Source of the DNA: Reclinomonas americana ATCC 50394
Taxonomy: Eukaryota; Jakobida; Jakobea; Jakobida
NCBI GenBank assembly: GCA_048213135.1
Contig: PS015020.1
Span: 574,055 to 638,054 of the forward strand
Length of the DNA: 64,000 bases
Reading direction: 5' to 3'
Shown here: piece by piece, positions 35,301-44,910 of the stretch
Layout: the number at the start of each line of letters is the position of its first letter
Position numbering within the stretch: position 1 is the stretch's first letter
Notes under the pieces: model-generated
Seen by the model: only the letters and a program-made list of their open reading frames with translations
Database searches by the model: none
Told to the model about the DNA's origin: nothing
Translations under genes and position numbers: made by a program

Positions 35301-37120
35301 GAGCTGGTGGTGTCGGTGAACATGATGCGCTGGTTCGACGGGTCAAACGACAAGAACGCCGGCGCGGTAAGTCGCGCAGCCGTCGTCGTGCCATCCAGCG
35401 TTCCGGCCGTACCACTGGTGCTCCCGGCCGCCGTCGTCACCATCCCATCGGGCGCAATGCGTCGCAGGCGATTGGAGCCCGCCTCCGAGACCCACACCAC
35501 TCCATCGTCGGTCTGCAGCAAGCCATAGGGCGTCTGGAAGCGCGCCGACGAGTACGTGACATTGTCGGTTGTTCCGGGCGTGCTCTGTGCGCCCGCAAAG
35601 AGGCACACATTGCCGGCGGCTGAGATAAAAGAGTGAGAGAGAGCGAGGGGCGCAGACGTGCGAGCGGGCGCGTAACAAATGACAATGGAACCGGCGTCGT
35701 TGTAGGAGCTGGCCGAGGTGTTGCGCATGCACATGCGGTACTCGCCCGCGGAGACCGCGGAGAAGTCAAAGGTGGCCAGCAGGCGGTGTTGTGCGATGAG
35801 AATGGTGCTGCTGGCACTGGCGACCACACTGGGGGAGAGAGGGAGGGAAAGGGAAGGGAGATAGAGGGAGAAAGAGAGAGAGAGGGGAGGGAGGAAGTGA
35901 GTGAGTCAGTGAGTGAGTGTGTGTGTGAGTGAGTGAGTGATTGAGGGTGTGAGTGAGTGAGTGAGTGAGTGAGTGAAGGAGTGAGTGAGTGAGTGAGTGA
36001 GTGAGTGAGTGAGTGAGTGAATGAGTGAGAGAGAGAGAGTGAGTGAGAGAGAGAGAGTGAGTGAGANNNNNNNNNNNNNNNNNNNNNNNNNNNNNNNNNN
36101 NNNNNNNNNNNNNNNNNNNNNNNNNNNNNNNNNNNNNNNNNNNNNNNNNNNNNNNNNNNNNNNNNNNNNNNNNNNNNNNNNNNNNNNNNNNNNNNNNNNN
36201 NNNNNNNNNNNNNNNNNNNNNNNNNNNNNNNNNNNNNNNNNNNNNNNNNNNNNNNNNNNNNNNNNNNNNNNNNNNNNNNNNNNNNNNNNNNNNNNNNNNN
36301 NNNNNNNNNNNNNNNNNNNNNNNNNNNNNNNNNNNNNNNNNNNNNNNNNNNNNNNNNNNNNNNNNNNNNNNNNNNNNNNNNNNNNNNNNNNNNNNNNNNN
36401 NNNNNNNNNNNNNNNNNNNNNNNNNNNNNNNNNNNNNNNNNNNNNNNNNNNNNNNNNNNNNNNNNNNNNNNNNNNNNNNNNNNNNNNNNNNNNNNNNNNN
36501 NNNNNNNNNNNNNNNNNNNNNNNNNNNNNNNNNNNNNNNNNNNNNNNNNNNNNNNNNNNNNNNNNNNNNNNNNNNNNNNNNNNNNNNNNNNNNNNNNNNN
36601 NNNNNNNNNNNNNNNNNNNNNNNNNNNNNNNNNNNNNNNNNNNNNNNNNNNNNNNNNNNNNNNNNNNNNNNNNNNNNGTGAGTGAGTGAGTGAGTGAGTG
36701 AGTGAGTGAGAGAGAGAGAGAGAGTGAGTGAGTGAGTGAGTGAGTGAGAGAGAGGGAGTGAGTGAGTGAGTGAGTGAGTGAGTGAGTGAGTGAATGTGAT
36801 TACCCCGATCACAATCATCAATCTCTCTCTCTCTCTCTCTCTTCTCTCCCTCCTCACCTGGACGCCAAACAAGAGGAACCAGTGGCGGATGACTTGATCA
36901 CCACCGCCAGTGCATCAGCGGCGACATTGGGCAAGTTGGCGCCGAGAATCGCCACGCGCTGTGAGGCGCGTTGCCACACTGCGGGCGGGTACACGCGCAG
37001 ACGCACCAACTGCGGAAGCGCAGTGTCGCGCGCGAATCCGCGCTCGGAGCACAACACGCAGAGGAGGAGGAGGAGGGCGGTGAGCGTGCTGAGGAGGTGC
37101 ACGGAGCTGTACGTGCTCAT
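32388..37120 (-). CDS. Large secreted protein with NHL-type and repeated beta-sandwich modules
   Basis: Starts MSTYSSVHLLSTLTALLLLL at 37120, a signal peptide, then LVRLRVYPPAVWQRASQRVA, which resembles an IPT/TIG-like start. A long intron (about 35830-36850) holds (TGAG)n and an assembly gap. Extracellular modules repeat the pattern FDFSAV.A..Y..C.R...S.Y..AG: ATFDFSAVSAGEYRMCMR near 35770 and QFDFSAVTAQWYSVCGR near 33100, with a variant PGRYFVCYRISDG near 33530. Between them is an NHL-like propeller segment (TPYGLLQTDDGVVWVSEAGS, RLRRIAPDG, FADTT-type repeats). The final exon ends DAQIVYDGFGPTWGS at 32388 without a membrane or GPI signal. A secreted adhesive or receptor-like matrix protein is the likely role. 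Some middle exons (34200-34900) are only roughly placed. Confidence 0.62.
33740..34215. repeat. Intronic purine tract followed by pyrimidine tract
   Basis: 33765-33965 is almost pure G/A on the plus strand, then 33971-34215 is almost pure C/T, so the two halves are roughly complementary and could fold back. The second half contains partial 45-nt repeats (CCCGTCTCTTCTCCTTCTTT) and two copies of TCTTCCACATCGCA (near 33990 and 34137). It lies within one intron whose donor is GTATGT. Confidence 0.8.
35830..36800. repeat. (TGAG)n satellite with assembly gap
   Basis: GA-rich start, then (TGAG)n from about 35896, N at 36067-36677, then again (TGAG)n and (GA)n to about 36795. It lies in the first intron of the secreted NHL-type gene. 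Confidence 0.92.
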
Positions 37121-37703
37121 CTGCGCGCCGCCGCGATTGCAATTGATAATTAATGATGACTCGAGAATACAAAGGAGAGCGGACATTGTCACGGAAACAG
37201 TATGGGATAAGAGTCGAAGAGAAGATGATACTTTCACTGGGCACGCACTCCAGAGAGACCGCAGCGCCAACCAATATCATGGTCAATATTAATTTTGTGC
37301 ACTCTCCTTTCACGTTAATTGCAATTGCTGGCGTTTTTGCAACGGTGGCTCGCAGCGTAACAAGCACGGACCAAGATGGCACAGACGGCCGTTGGACATA
37401 GCTGATCAGCGCCTTGTCCCACAACGGGTAAAGGGTCAAGGGTCAAGGGTAGAGAAACAACGATTCCACGCGTGCGATGAGGCATATAGGGTAGAAAAAG
37501 ACGCTGATCACACTCACGAATCGGTTCAAGGGTAAAGGGTTGAGGAAGACACTGATTTCACGTGATTTCAATGCAAATGGACAAATTTAGGCAAGGCGCT
37601 GATCAGCTTTATCCAATGACCGCACAGACTTCCCTTAATGCTTTTGGTTTTTATACACATTGCGTTGCAAACACTCTCTCCGATCTCTCCCCTTCTAGTC
37701 CCA
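37121..37703. other. Intergenic region containing an inverted-repeat element
   Basis: 583 nt between two minus-strand genes, AT-richer than its surroundings, with no coding frame. Near the downstream gene there is an AT-rich segment (ATTAATTATCAATTG, minus sense) likely to be its promoter. The middle holds the inverted repeat listed separately. Confidence 0.55.
37394..37614. mobile_element. MITE-like element: 221 nt bounded by inverted repeats
   Basis: The 17-mer AGCTGATCAGCGCCTTG at about 37400-37416 is repeated as its exact reverse complement at about 37591-37607, and the similarity continues outward (GGACAT / GGATAA) to about 24 nt. The interior has GGGTCAAGGGTCAAGGGTAG and a second GGGTAAAGGGTTGAGG cluster and no coding frame. 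No obvious target-site duplication is seen. It could also be a regulatory palindrome. Confidence 0.4.
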
Positions 37704-40700
37704 TCACTTGCGGGTGGGCCGCGGCGATGGTGAAGCCAGCTTGTCGGCAGAGAGACCCACTGCATGCAGAAGCAAATCGGAAAAATGTGAGGACAACTGC
37801 TGATCATATACACAGCAGACAACCACAATCTCCACGCAACGTTCACGAAGCAGGTGTGGCTCGGGGGCCTTGACACCAGCATCTTGTGTCACCGCCTCCA
37901 TCATGATACCGCGGTACAGCTCTTGTGCGTCGATCTCAGTGCGGCTGTCCCACTTGACGGCAAACGCCACACACTGCTCGAACATCCTGCGCGCCGCGGC
38001 CGCCGCACTCTGCGCTTTCTTGCGTGCATCCTCCTCGCCCTGTGGGTCCACGTGCGAGGGCAGGCGCAGGTCGCGCCATTTGCGGTTGTCATCGGCGATC
38101 CTGTCGGCATCCTGGTTGAGAGCCACAAAGCGAGCCACGTGCAGTCGGAGCTCCTCGACGCCGCGATCGAGGCCGAAGCGACGCAGGTCGGCGTTCGTGG
38201 TGAGCTCACGATCGCTGTTCATCCACGCGTGCACATGGCGAGCGCATGTCTCCCGCAGGCCGCGCAGGTGTGATGGTGCCCACTCGACAATCTCCGTCTT
38301 GACCTTGTCGATGCACTCGGCCCGCTTCTGCAGCCGGGTGCACATGCGAGTGCCTTCCAGCTCCTCGCGGTCGAGCATGGCGCGCACCTCGTCAGTGGCC
38401 TGCAGGCACACCTTGGCCACGTTCACCAAGTGCTCCGCATCACGGAGCTCCTGCAGGTAGCGGGTGGCGGCGGTCTCGTTGGCCTGCCGAGCAGTGGCAA
38501 GTTCGCGAGGGATCAGGTCGGCCACGCTGCGCAGTCGACCGGCATCCTCGTCGCACTTGCTTTGCAGCAGGCGCCAGGTGTTGCCAGTGATCGAATCCTC
38601 CTGAACGCGTTGGCGGTCGTCGCACAATTCGCGTGTTTGATCACCGGCAGCGCGCGCGCTGTCCAACCGGTCGCTGGCGCGTTGAATGGCCACCACCTGG
38701 CTCTCGTCACGCGACCTCTCGTCGAGGCTGGCACGGTTGGCGTCTTCGGCAGTCTGGCGAGTTCGGTGAGCGCCCTCCTCCGTGCGCGCCACCGAGCTCA
38801 TCAGCGTGGCCGCGTTCGACACATCCTTGTAGACCTTGGTAGTCTGATTGTTCAGGCTGACAACGGCGTCCACCGCATGCTGCGTGATGGGCCGCTGCTG
38901 GCTGACCACCCGAATGCGCTGCTGAGCGTCGGTCGGCAGACCGTCCACAATGTGTGCCACCGCGGCGGCATTGAAGCGCAGCACCTCGTAGTAGGGCGCA
39001 TTCGCCACCGGGGCCATGGCACCGGCGGCGCTGCGCACGGGGGCGAGGCTGTCAGCTGTGGGGCGGATGGCGGACTCCACGTCCACCGCGACGGCCGACG
39101 GCTGCAGACTCTCCGCATCCGGGTCGGTCTGCAGTTGCTGCAGCATGACGGCCTTGGGCAGGTGTGCGGCCACATTGCCGGTGATACGAGAGCGCAGCTC
39201 ACGGAACTCGACCGAATTCACGTCCTCGGAGATCTCGAGTTCTCGAGGCGGTGCCGTCGCCCTCGCCTTCGCAGTCGCCGCCTCGGCGCGAGCCACCTGC
39301 ACTTCCTGCTCCAGCTGTGCCAGGCGCTCCATTGCCAGAGCTGTAACGCAGCAGTGAGGAGGAGGAGAAGGGAGGGTGGATAGGGCAAAGGAAGAGGATG
39401 GACAAGTGAAGTGAACGAGGGAAGAGAAGAGGATGGACAAGTGAAGTGAACGAGGGAAGTGAAGAGGGTGGACGAGGGAAGTGAAGAGGGTGGACGAGGG
39501 AAGTGAAGAGGGTGGACGAGGGAAGTGAAGAGGGTGGACGAGGGAAGTNNNNNNNNNNNNNNNNNNNNNNNNNNNNNNNNNNNNNNNNNNNNNNNNNNNN
39601 NNNNNNNNNNNNNNNNNNNNNNNNNNNNNNNNNNNNNNNNNNNNNNNNNNNNNNNNNNNNNNNNNNNNNNNNNNNNNNNNNNNNNNNNNNNNNNNNNNNN
39701 NNNNNNNNNNNNNNNNNNNNNNNNNNNNNNNNNNNNNNNNNNNNNNNNNNNNNNNNNNNNNNNNNNNNNNNNNNNNNNNNNNNNNNNNNNNGGAAGAGGG
39801 TGGACGAGGGAAGAGGAAGAGGGTGGACGAGGGAAGAGGAAGAGGGTGGACGAGGGAAGAGGAAGAGGGTGGACGAGGAAGAGGAAGAGGATGGACGAGT
39901 GAAGAGGAAGAGAATGGACGAGTGAAGAGGAAGAGAATGGACGAGTGAAGAGGAAGAGAATGGACGAGTGAAGAGGAAGAGAATGGACGAGTGAAGAGGA
40001 AGAGAATGGACGAGGGAAGAGAAGAGGATGGACGAGGGAAGAGAAGAGGATGGACGAGGGACGAGGGAAGAGGAAGAGGATGGACGAGGGACGAGGGAAG
40101 AGGAAGAGGATGGACGAGGGAAGGGAAGAGGGTGGACGAGTGAAGGAAAGGCAAGAGATAAAATAGAAAAGGACAACGATGAGACGCGATGGAGGAGACA
40201 AGAGCCGCAGAGGGCGAGCGTGGAGCAGTGGCAAGACTACAAGACAAAGAGACGAAGCGGAAAACTTTTGCGAGAGGAAAGACAACGATTACCAGTGGGG
40301 TGCAGGAGAGAGGAGACTCACCGTAGTTTCGCTCTGCAATGCGGGCGCGCAGATCCTGCAGCTCGCTCTTGGTGGCAATGGTGTTCTCGTGGGCGGGTCC
40401 AAACGTGCGCTCGGTCCTGGCCGCCACCTTGGCGAGAATGTGATAGGCCTCCTCCAGCAGCTGCATGCTGCTCAGCAGCACCGCAAGTGTGTAGGCGCAC
40501 TCGAGGGTGGCAGCGTGGTCCTCGCCGAGCAGACGGCTGTACTCATCGAGGCACCGCAGCAGCGTGACACGCGCTTCTTCAGTCTTGCCCGTGGTGGCCA
40601 TGCTACGAGCTTGTTCGTAGGCCATCTGAATCTGGGCCAGTGGCTCATCTGTGGTCACCACCAAGAAATCAGAGACTGGAGATTGAGAGAGAGATTGCGA

Positions 40701-40793
40701 TGAGGAGTGCGTACCCTTGTCGCGATCGGCACTGGCCATGCCAGGGTTCGGTGTGCTGCTCTGCATGTGTGCGTTTGTCTTCTTGGAAGCCAT
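37704..40793 (-). CDS. TPR and coiled-coil protein
   Basis: Starts [20 protein letters not shown] at 40793. After a short Ser-rich exon come two TPR-like hairpins of the kinesin-light-chain type ([40 protein letters not shown] and [20 protein letters not shown]). A large intron (about 39340-40318) filled with a minisatellite and a gap follows. The second half is one long exon (37870-39340) of helical, charged sequence with no recognised domain ([20 protein letters not shown] ... [20 protein letters not shown]), and the last exon ends with a basic SPRPTRK. The TPR module suggests a peptide- or protein-docking role; partners are unknown. Confidence 0.7.
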   Translation of the reverse strand: MASKKTNAHMQSSTPNPGMASADRDKGTHSSSQSLSQSPVSDFLVVTTDEPLAQIQMAYEQARSMATTGKTEEARVTLLRCLDEYSRLLGEDHAATLECAYTLAVLLSSMQLLEEAYHILAKVAARTERTFGPAHENTIATKSELQDLRARIAERNYGESPLSCTPLVIVVFPLAKVFRFVSLSCSLATAPRSPSAALVSSIASHRCPFLFYLLPFLHSSTLFPSLVHPLPLPSSLVHPLPLPSSLVHPLLFPRPSSSLPSSILFLFTRPFSSSSLVHSLPLHSSILFLFTRPFSSSSLVHPLPLPRPPSSSSLVHPLPLPSSTLFLFPRPPSSXXXXXXXXXXXXXXXXXXXXXXXXXXXXXXXXXXXXXXXXXXXXXXXXXXXXXXXXXXXXXXXXXXXXXXXXXXXXXXXXXTSLVHPLHFPRPPSSLPSSTLFTSLVHPLHFPRSLHLSILFSSLVHFTCPSSSFALSTLPSPPPHCCVTALAMERLAQLEQEVQVARAEAATAKARATAPPRELEISEDVNSVEFRELRSRITGNVAAHLPKAVMLQQLQTDPDAESLQPSAVAVDVESAIRPTADSLAPVRSAAGAMAPVANAPYYEVLRFNAAAVAHIVDGLPTDAQQRIRVVSQQRPITQHAVDAVVSLNNQTTKVYKDVSNAATLMSSVARTEEGAHRTRQTAEDANRASLDERSRDESQVVAIQRASDRLDSARAAGDQTRELCDDRQRVQEDSITGNTWRLLQSKCDEDAGRLRSVADLIPRELATARQANETAATRYLQELRDAEHLVNVAKVCLQATDEVRAMLDREELEGTRMCTRLQKRAECIDKVKTEIVEWAPSHLRGLRETCARHVHAWMNSDRELTTNADLRRFGLDRGVEELRLHVARFVALNQDADRIADDNRKWRDLRLPSHVDPQGEEDARKKAQSAAAAARRMFEQCVAFAVKWDSRTEIDAQELYRGIMMEAVTQDAGVKAPEPHLLRERCVEIVVVCCVYDQQLSSHFSDLLLHAVGLSADKLASPSPRPTRK
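39360..40145 (-). repeat. Intronic minisatellite (about 22-nt unit) with gap
   Basis: Tandem variants of GGTGGACGAGGGAAGTGAAG and GATGGACGAGTGAAGAGG, each about 22 nt, on both sides of N 39549-39791. Variants are grouped: AGTGAAG types left of the gap, AGAGGAAGAG types right. The array has no stop codons in several frames, so spurious long frames run through it. Confidence 0.92.
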
Positions 40794-41152
40794 GTTGCGT
40801 TGTTTCCGCTCCGAAGATCTATGCAAAGAAATTGAAATAAGCGGTGTGATGACAGGTGTTGCCGGGTTCTGTGCGGAAGACAACAAAACTATTGTCAGTT
40901 TATGCATTCTCCGCTGCCATCTGTCGTGGAAGCAGTGGCAGCAAGCGTGTGGGTGCGAGGCGAGAGGAGCTGGCTGCCTGCAATCGTGTCAGCAGTGCGT
41001 ATTTTGCAGCGGACGGCAAGAAGCATTCCCGGCAGACCGGTCAAGCGTCAGACGGACACGCCGGCAGCGAAGACTGCCTGTTGCTTTCTCGGGACACTCA
41101 CACACGCTGATATGTATTCATTCGCTCAAAACTCTCACTCCATCACAAAATC
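40794..41152. other. Intergenic region with all three plus-strand frames open
   Basis: 359 nt between two minus-strand genes. All three forward frames are open for long stretches; one from 40849 is Cys-rich ([17 protein letters not shown]). There is no splice or homology support, so no gene is called. Confidence 0.45.
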
Positions 41153-43057
41153 TCAATCGCGGTTAAACATGATGGAATTGACGGTGGTGCTGAGGGTGCC
41201 GCCGCGGTACGAGCCACGCTTCTTCTTGGTCTTCTCGTGGCGGAAATCGCGTCCCTTGACGCGACCCAGTGCCTCTTGTGCCTTCAGACCCCACGTCTCT
41301 CCCTTGGCGAAGAAGGAACTCCGGTTGGCAAACTCAGCACGCACTTGCACAACATCGGGATCGACGCGGCGGAAGGGTGCATTCGGAGTCTTCTTGCCTG
41401 CACACAAACACACGCGCGGTGAGCCACGATGCATGTTTGGAATGACGGTGACAGGAATAACCAACCTGATGAATTCGGCGTCTTGGGTGCCGCCGCCTCG
41501 AAAGTCGGTGTGGAGGGAGTGACGGGCGCCGGTGCACTCTCAGTCTTGGCGCGCTTGACTGGCGGCTCATCGCCCTCATCGCTACTGCTGCTGTCGCTGC
41601 TCTCTTCCGAATCGGACTCATCGCGGCCACGCTTCGCAGCCTGCTTCTTGACGGCAGCACTGCATGCACATATGCTCTCTCGTTAGCAGCTGCTGAGAGA
41701 CGTGTTTCATCAGCACCATCGTAGCACACCTGTCGCCGCTCGTCTTGACCTTGTCGACCTCCATCTTGCCATTGGCCTGCTTCTTCTTCTTCTTCTTCTT
41801 GTCGTCCTCGTCCGACTCATCCGACGACGACGACGACGATGATGATGATGAATCCGAGTCCTCCTCACTCGACGACGACTCGTCCTTCTTCGCTGCCTTC
41901 TTACCCTTGACCGGCTTCTTCGCCTTTGCCTTCTTCTTGTCGTCCCCGTCCGACTCTGACTCCTCATCCGAAGAGGAGTCCGACGACGACGATGATGATG
42001 AAGACGAGTCTGAATCCTCCTCGCTTGATGACGACTCGTCCTTCTTCGCCGCCTTCTTGCCCTTGGCCGGCAGTTGCTTCTTCGTCTTCTTCTTCTTCTT
42101 GTCGTCCTCGTCGGACTCCTCATCCGACGAAGAATCCGACGACGACGATGATGACGATGATGATGACGATGAATCCGAGTCGTCCTCACTCGACGACGAC
42201 TCGTCCTTCTTGGCCGATGCCGCCTTCTTCACCGGCGCCTTGATTTCCACCTTGGCCTTTGTTTTCTTCTCCTGCTCCTCCTCCTCCTCATCCTCGGACT
42301 CTGACTCGGAAGACGATGACTCCTCCTCTTCTGAAGACGACTCCTCCTCCTTCTTGCTCTTGGCCTTCTTGCTCTTGGCCGCCACCGCCTGCTGCGCCTC
42401 GTGCGCCTGAACAATCGCCACCAGCGACGGTTCGAGGCCCGCAGTCGGAATGGTATGCTGCGAGTGCGTCAGCAACGAGGCAACTGTGTGTTGAGCCCAC
42501 AAACAGCACACAGACCTCTCCCGTCTCGGTCTTGAACGCCTCCAAGGTCTGGCGCAGACCCGCCTCTGCCAAGTACTGCACCACCAGCGTGTACAGCGCA
42601 CGGAACTGTGGCTTCACCTCCGGACGGCCGCGAACAAAGCCCTTCATGCCGGCTGATGCCGCAGTGGCAATGGAGGACGACAGAGAGGGGGCTGCAGTGC
42701 GAAAAGGCGGAGGGCACGTTGTGAGCGAGATCTCTCTCTGTTGGCATGTGTTGCATGAAAAACGCACTGGTCTCACTCGACGCTCCGGACTTGACCTTCT
42801 TGCCGGAGAAGCCGAGGCCGGAGTGGTCGTGCGACTTGCGTTGTGCGTGCTTCTCGTGGAAGTTGGCGACCTTGGCTGTTGATTGCAAACAGAGAGTGAG
42901 TGTCAGTTCGCGCTGTGCATGTGCATCTGCACATGCACACCACCAGCATCACAGCAACGCCCCCTTTGGCTGCTCTCTCTGCTCTCATGCATGTGGTGGC
43001 AGTAGCAACAGCTGCTGCTGCGGGTGGGGACCACAGACACGCACCTTCTACGCTCAT
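41153..43057 (-). CDS. NOLC1: NOLC1/Nopp140/Srp40-like nucleolar phosphoprotein
   Basis: Nopp140 chaperones snoRNPs between nucleolus and Cajal bodies. Exon 1 (43045-43057, MSVE) and exon 2 (42777-42875, KVANFHEKHAQRKSHDHSGL) give an N-terminal extension not typical of the family. Next, RALYTLVVQYLAEAGLRQTL is the LisH dimerisation motif. The centre has four acidic-serine blocks (DESSSSEEDSDSSSS) alternating with Lys/Pro/Ala basic blocks (KKAKAKKPVKGKKAAKKD), the CK2-phosphorylated repeat structure of Nopp140. The C-terminal SRP40 domain is intact: NAPFRRVDPDVV, SSFFAKGETWGLKAQEALGR, FRHEKTKKKRGSYRGG and NSIMFNRD, stop at 41153-41155. A basic unit count of about three and a length near 480 residues are short for animals but normal for protists. 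Confidence 0.87.
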
Positions 43058-43141
43058 GGCTGTCGTGTTTTTTGTGGGTGAGTGTCTACAGTAGAAGTCT
43101 ACACAATCACACCGTTTTTCCGACATGTGCTGTTCTTCACT

Positions 43142-44854
43142 TCAACTGGCAAACACCGACGACGAGTCTACTGTTATCCAGTCGATCTGCAAGGCTACGT
43201 CATCGCCAGCGGCTTGCCACCCCGGATACCAGGCGGACTCGTTGTTGTAAAAGGTGTTGTGCGGCTTGGCATCTGAGTCTTTCCACGGCTTCCCTGCACT
43301 GTCGGGGAAGAGACCGCTGATGCCGCCCACTTGTAGGCCAATGGAGAGGTAAAACTGCAGGGCGGAGTGAGTGGGAGGAAGTCAGCTGCGTTTTTTATCT
43401 GCGCACACCTCTTGGTCAAAGGGAGCCGCTTTGCCACGACCTGCAACCAAACAACGCAAGAGAATGAGCGGATGCGCCATCATCACAGTGCCTACCATAT
43501 TGGCGTCACATCGCACCTGTCCACGGATTGTTGCCGGAGAAACCACTTCGTTGAAAGAACGAGCCAGTGGTCATGTCGACCGTCATGATGCGGTTCTCCT
43601 CGCTGTCGAGATACGTAAAGATCTCCAGCTCGTTCCACACCAGGCCGTACACGTGAAACGAAGCCGAAAGGTCAACTGTGGCATTCAAGGAGCCACGTGT
43701 CTGCTGCACCATGTCGCGATTCGCCGCCGGACCTGTGCATTGCTGTTAGCGTGTGGAGATGATTTTGAGGAAGAGTAGTGGCACACTCACCCCAGTGCAA
43801 AGCACTGCTCACGATATTTCTCCCGCCAGCGACGTACGTGCTGTTGTTGCCTCGACTGATCAGCACGTCCACACCGCCACTCATCGGGAAGCCTGCACGA
43901 AACGCGACTGTGACCACACACACTCCACATTTCCCACCTCTAGATCACCCACACATACCGCCGTATGCGTTCCTCCTGGGCAGCAGTTGCACGGCCTGCG
44001 CAGAAGCGTTGGAGACAGAGAGTGCGTGTCACTTGGCGCGTCTCGGCAAACTCACCGGCCACAGCCAGTCGCCACGAGGAAGCTTCGCACGCATCTCCAT
44101 TCGTCCGTAGCGAAACGAGAAGGATTCGAGTGAGCGGATGCGCGCTGTCATCACTGGAGGCAGGAAGCCAGTGGCACTCGTGCTACTGGCCGTACGCAGG
44201 CACCCGTCCCTCGCAGCCACTGCAGAGTCGGAGTCAGAACCCTCACACACACACACGATTCTCCTCTCTTGCCCGCACCTGTGCACACTCTCGCCGCGTC
44301 CTTCACACCGCCCCACAGATCCAGCGTGTACGGCTGCGGCGAGCCTCTCACTTGTGCATCGCTCAGCCACTCACGAGTGAGCACCGGTCGCAAGAACAAC
44401 ACCCCGTTGCTCACATACGACGTGCGTCGCGAGTTGACATACATGGAAAACAACTTCTCCTACACACGCGCACATGCACACACCAGTGAGTGCCACAAGC
44501 CGAGCACGAGGACAAGTGCGCGCACGGAACATCTGCTGGCCTGTGCGTGTTTTGCGTGACATGAGTACACGTGAGAGCAAGCGAGAGAGTGTGAGCAAAG
44601 AGACGCACCCAATGTTCGTCATAGTGTTCTCTATGTGCACACGCACGGATGAGAGCCACTCTCACACACAACACACTCTCTCACAAACTCCGCACGCACC
44701 ATGTTTCCACTTGCCCGTGTCCAACTCGTTCCACTGCTCGCTCCACTGCACCACCGCCGCCGACCGACTGACCAGCGCATGTGTCACCACCGCCGCTGAC
44801 AGCGCCCACACAAGGACGACCGCCGCGGCAACCAGCCGTCGTCCCGTTGTCATT
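43142..44854 (-). CDS. GH16-fold beta-glucan-binding protein, catalytic residues lost
   Basis: Starts MTTGRRLVAAAVVLVWALSA at 44854 (signal peptide). The spliced frame reads QWSEQWNELDTGKWKHG, FSMYVNSRRTSYVSNGVLFL, SFRYGRMEMRAKLPRGDWLW, then FPMSGGVDVLISRGNNSTYV, VSSALHWG, FHVYGLVWNELEIFTYLDSE, NPWTG and NTFYNNESAWYPGWQAAGDD followed by VALQIDWITV. These are all segments of the GH16 laminarinase/beta-1,3-glucan-binding fold. At the active site the family signature GEIDxxE reads GGVDVLI, so both glutamates (nucleophile and acid/base) are replaced by Gly and Ile. This resembles arthropod beta-1,3-glucan recognition proteins, which are inactive GH16 members. A carbohydrate-binding, non-hydrolytic role is therefore inferred. 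Confidence 0.83.
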
Positions 44855-44910
44855 TCTCGCGAATTGACGCAAAGTGAGAGAGAGCCGTTCAGTGTGTTCA
44901 ATTTCGTTGT
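44855..44910. promoter_or_regulatory. 56-nt bidirectional promoter of the GH16 pair
   Basis: Only 56 nt separate the two divergent start codons. The stretch contains TCTCGCGAATTGACGCAAAG and a GA-rich part, with no TATA box. Both 5' UTRs and any promoter elements must fit here or lie in coding sequence. Confidence 0.6.

Noticed and set aside
39200-40907. Very long minus-strand reading frames through the minisatellite and N block
   Set aside because: The 22-nt repeats lack stops in several frames; proper donor and acceptor sites flank the array, so it is intronic.
41745-42410. Plus-strand Asp/Ser-rich frame
   Set aside because: It is the antisense shadow of the Ser/acidic repeats of NOLC1, whose C-terminal SRP40 domain fixes the true strand.
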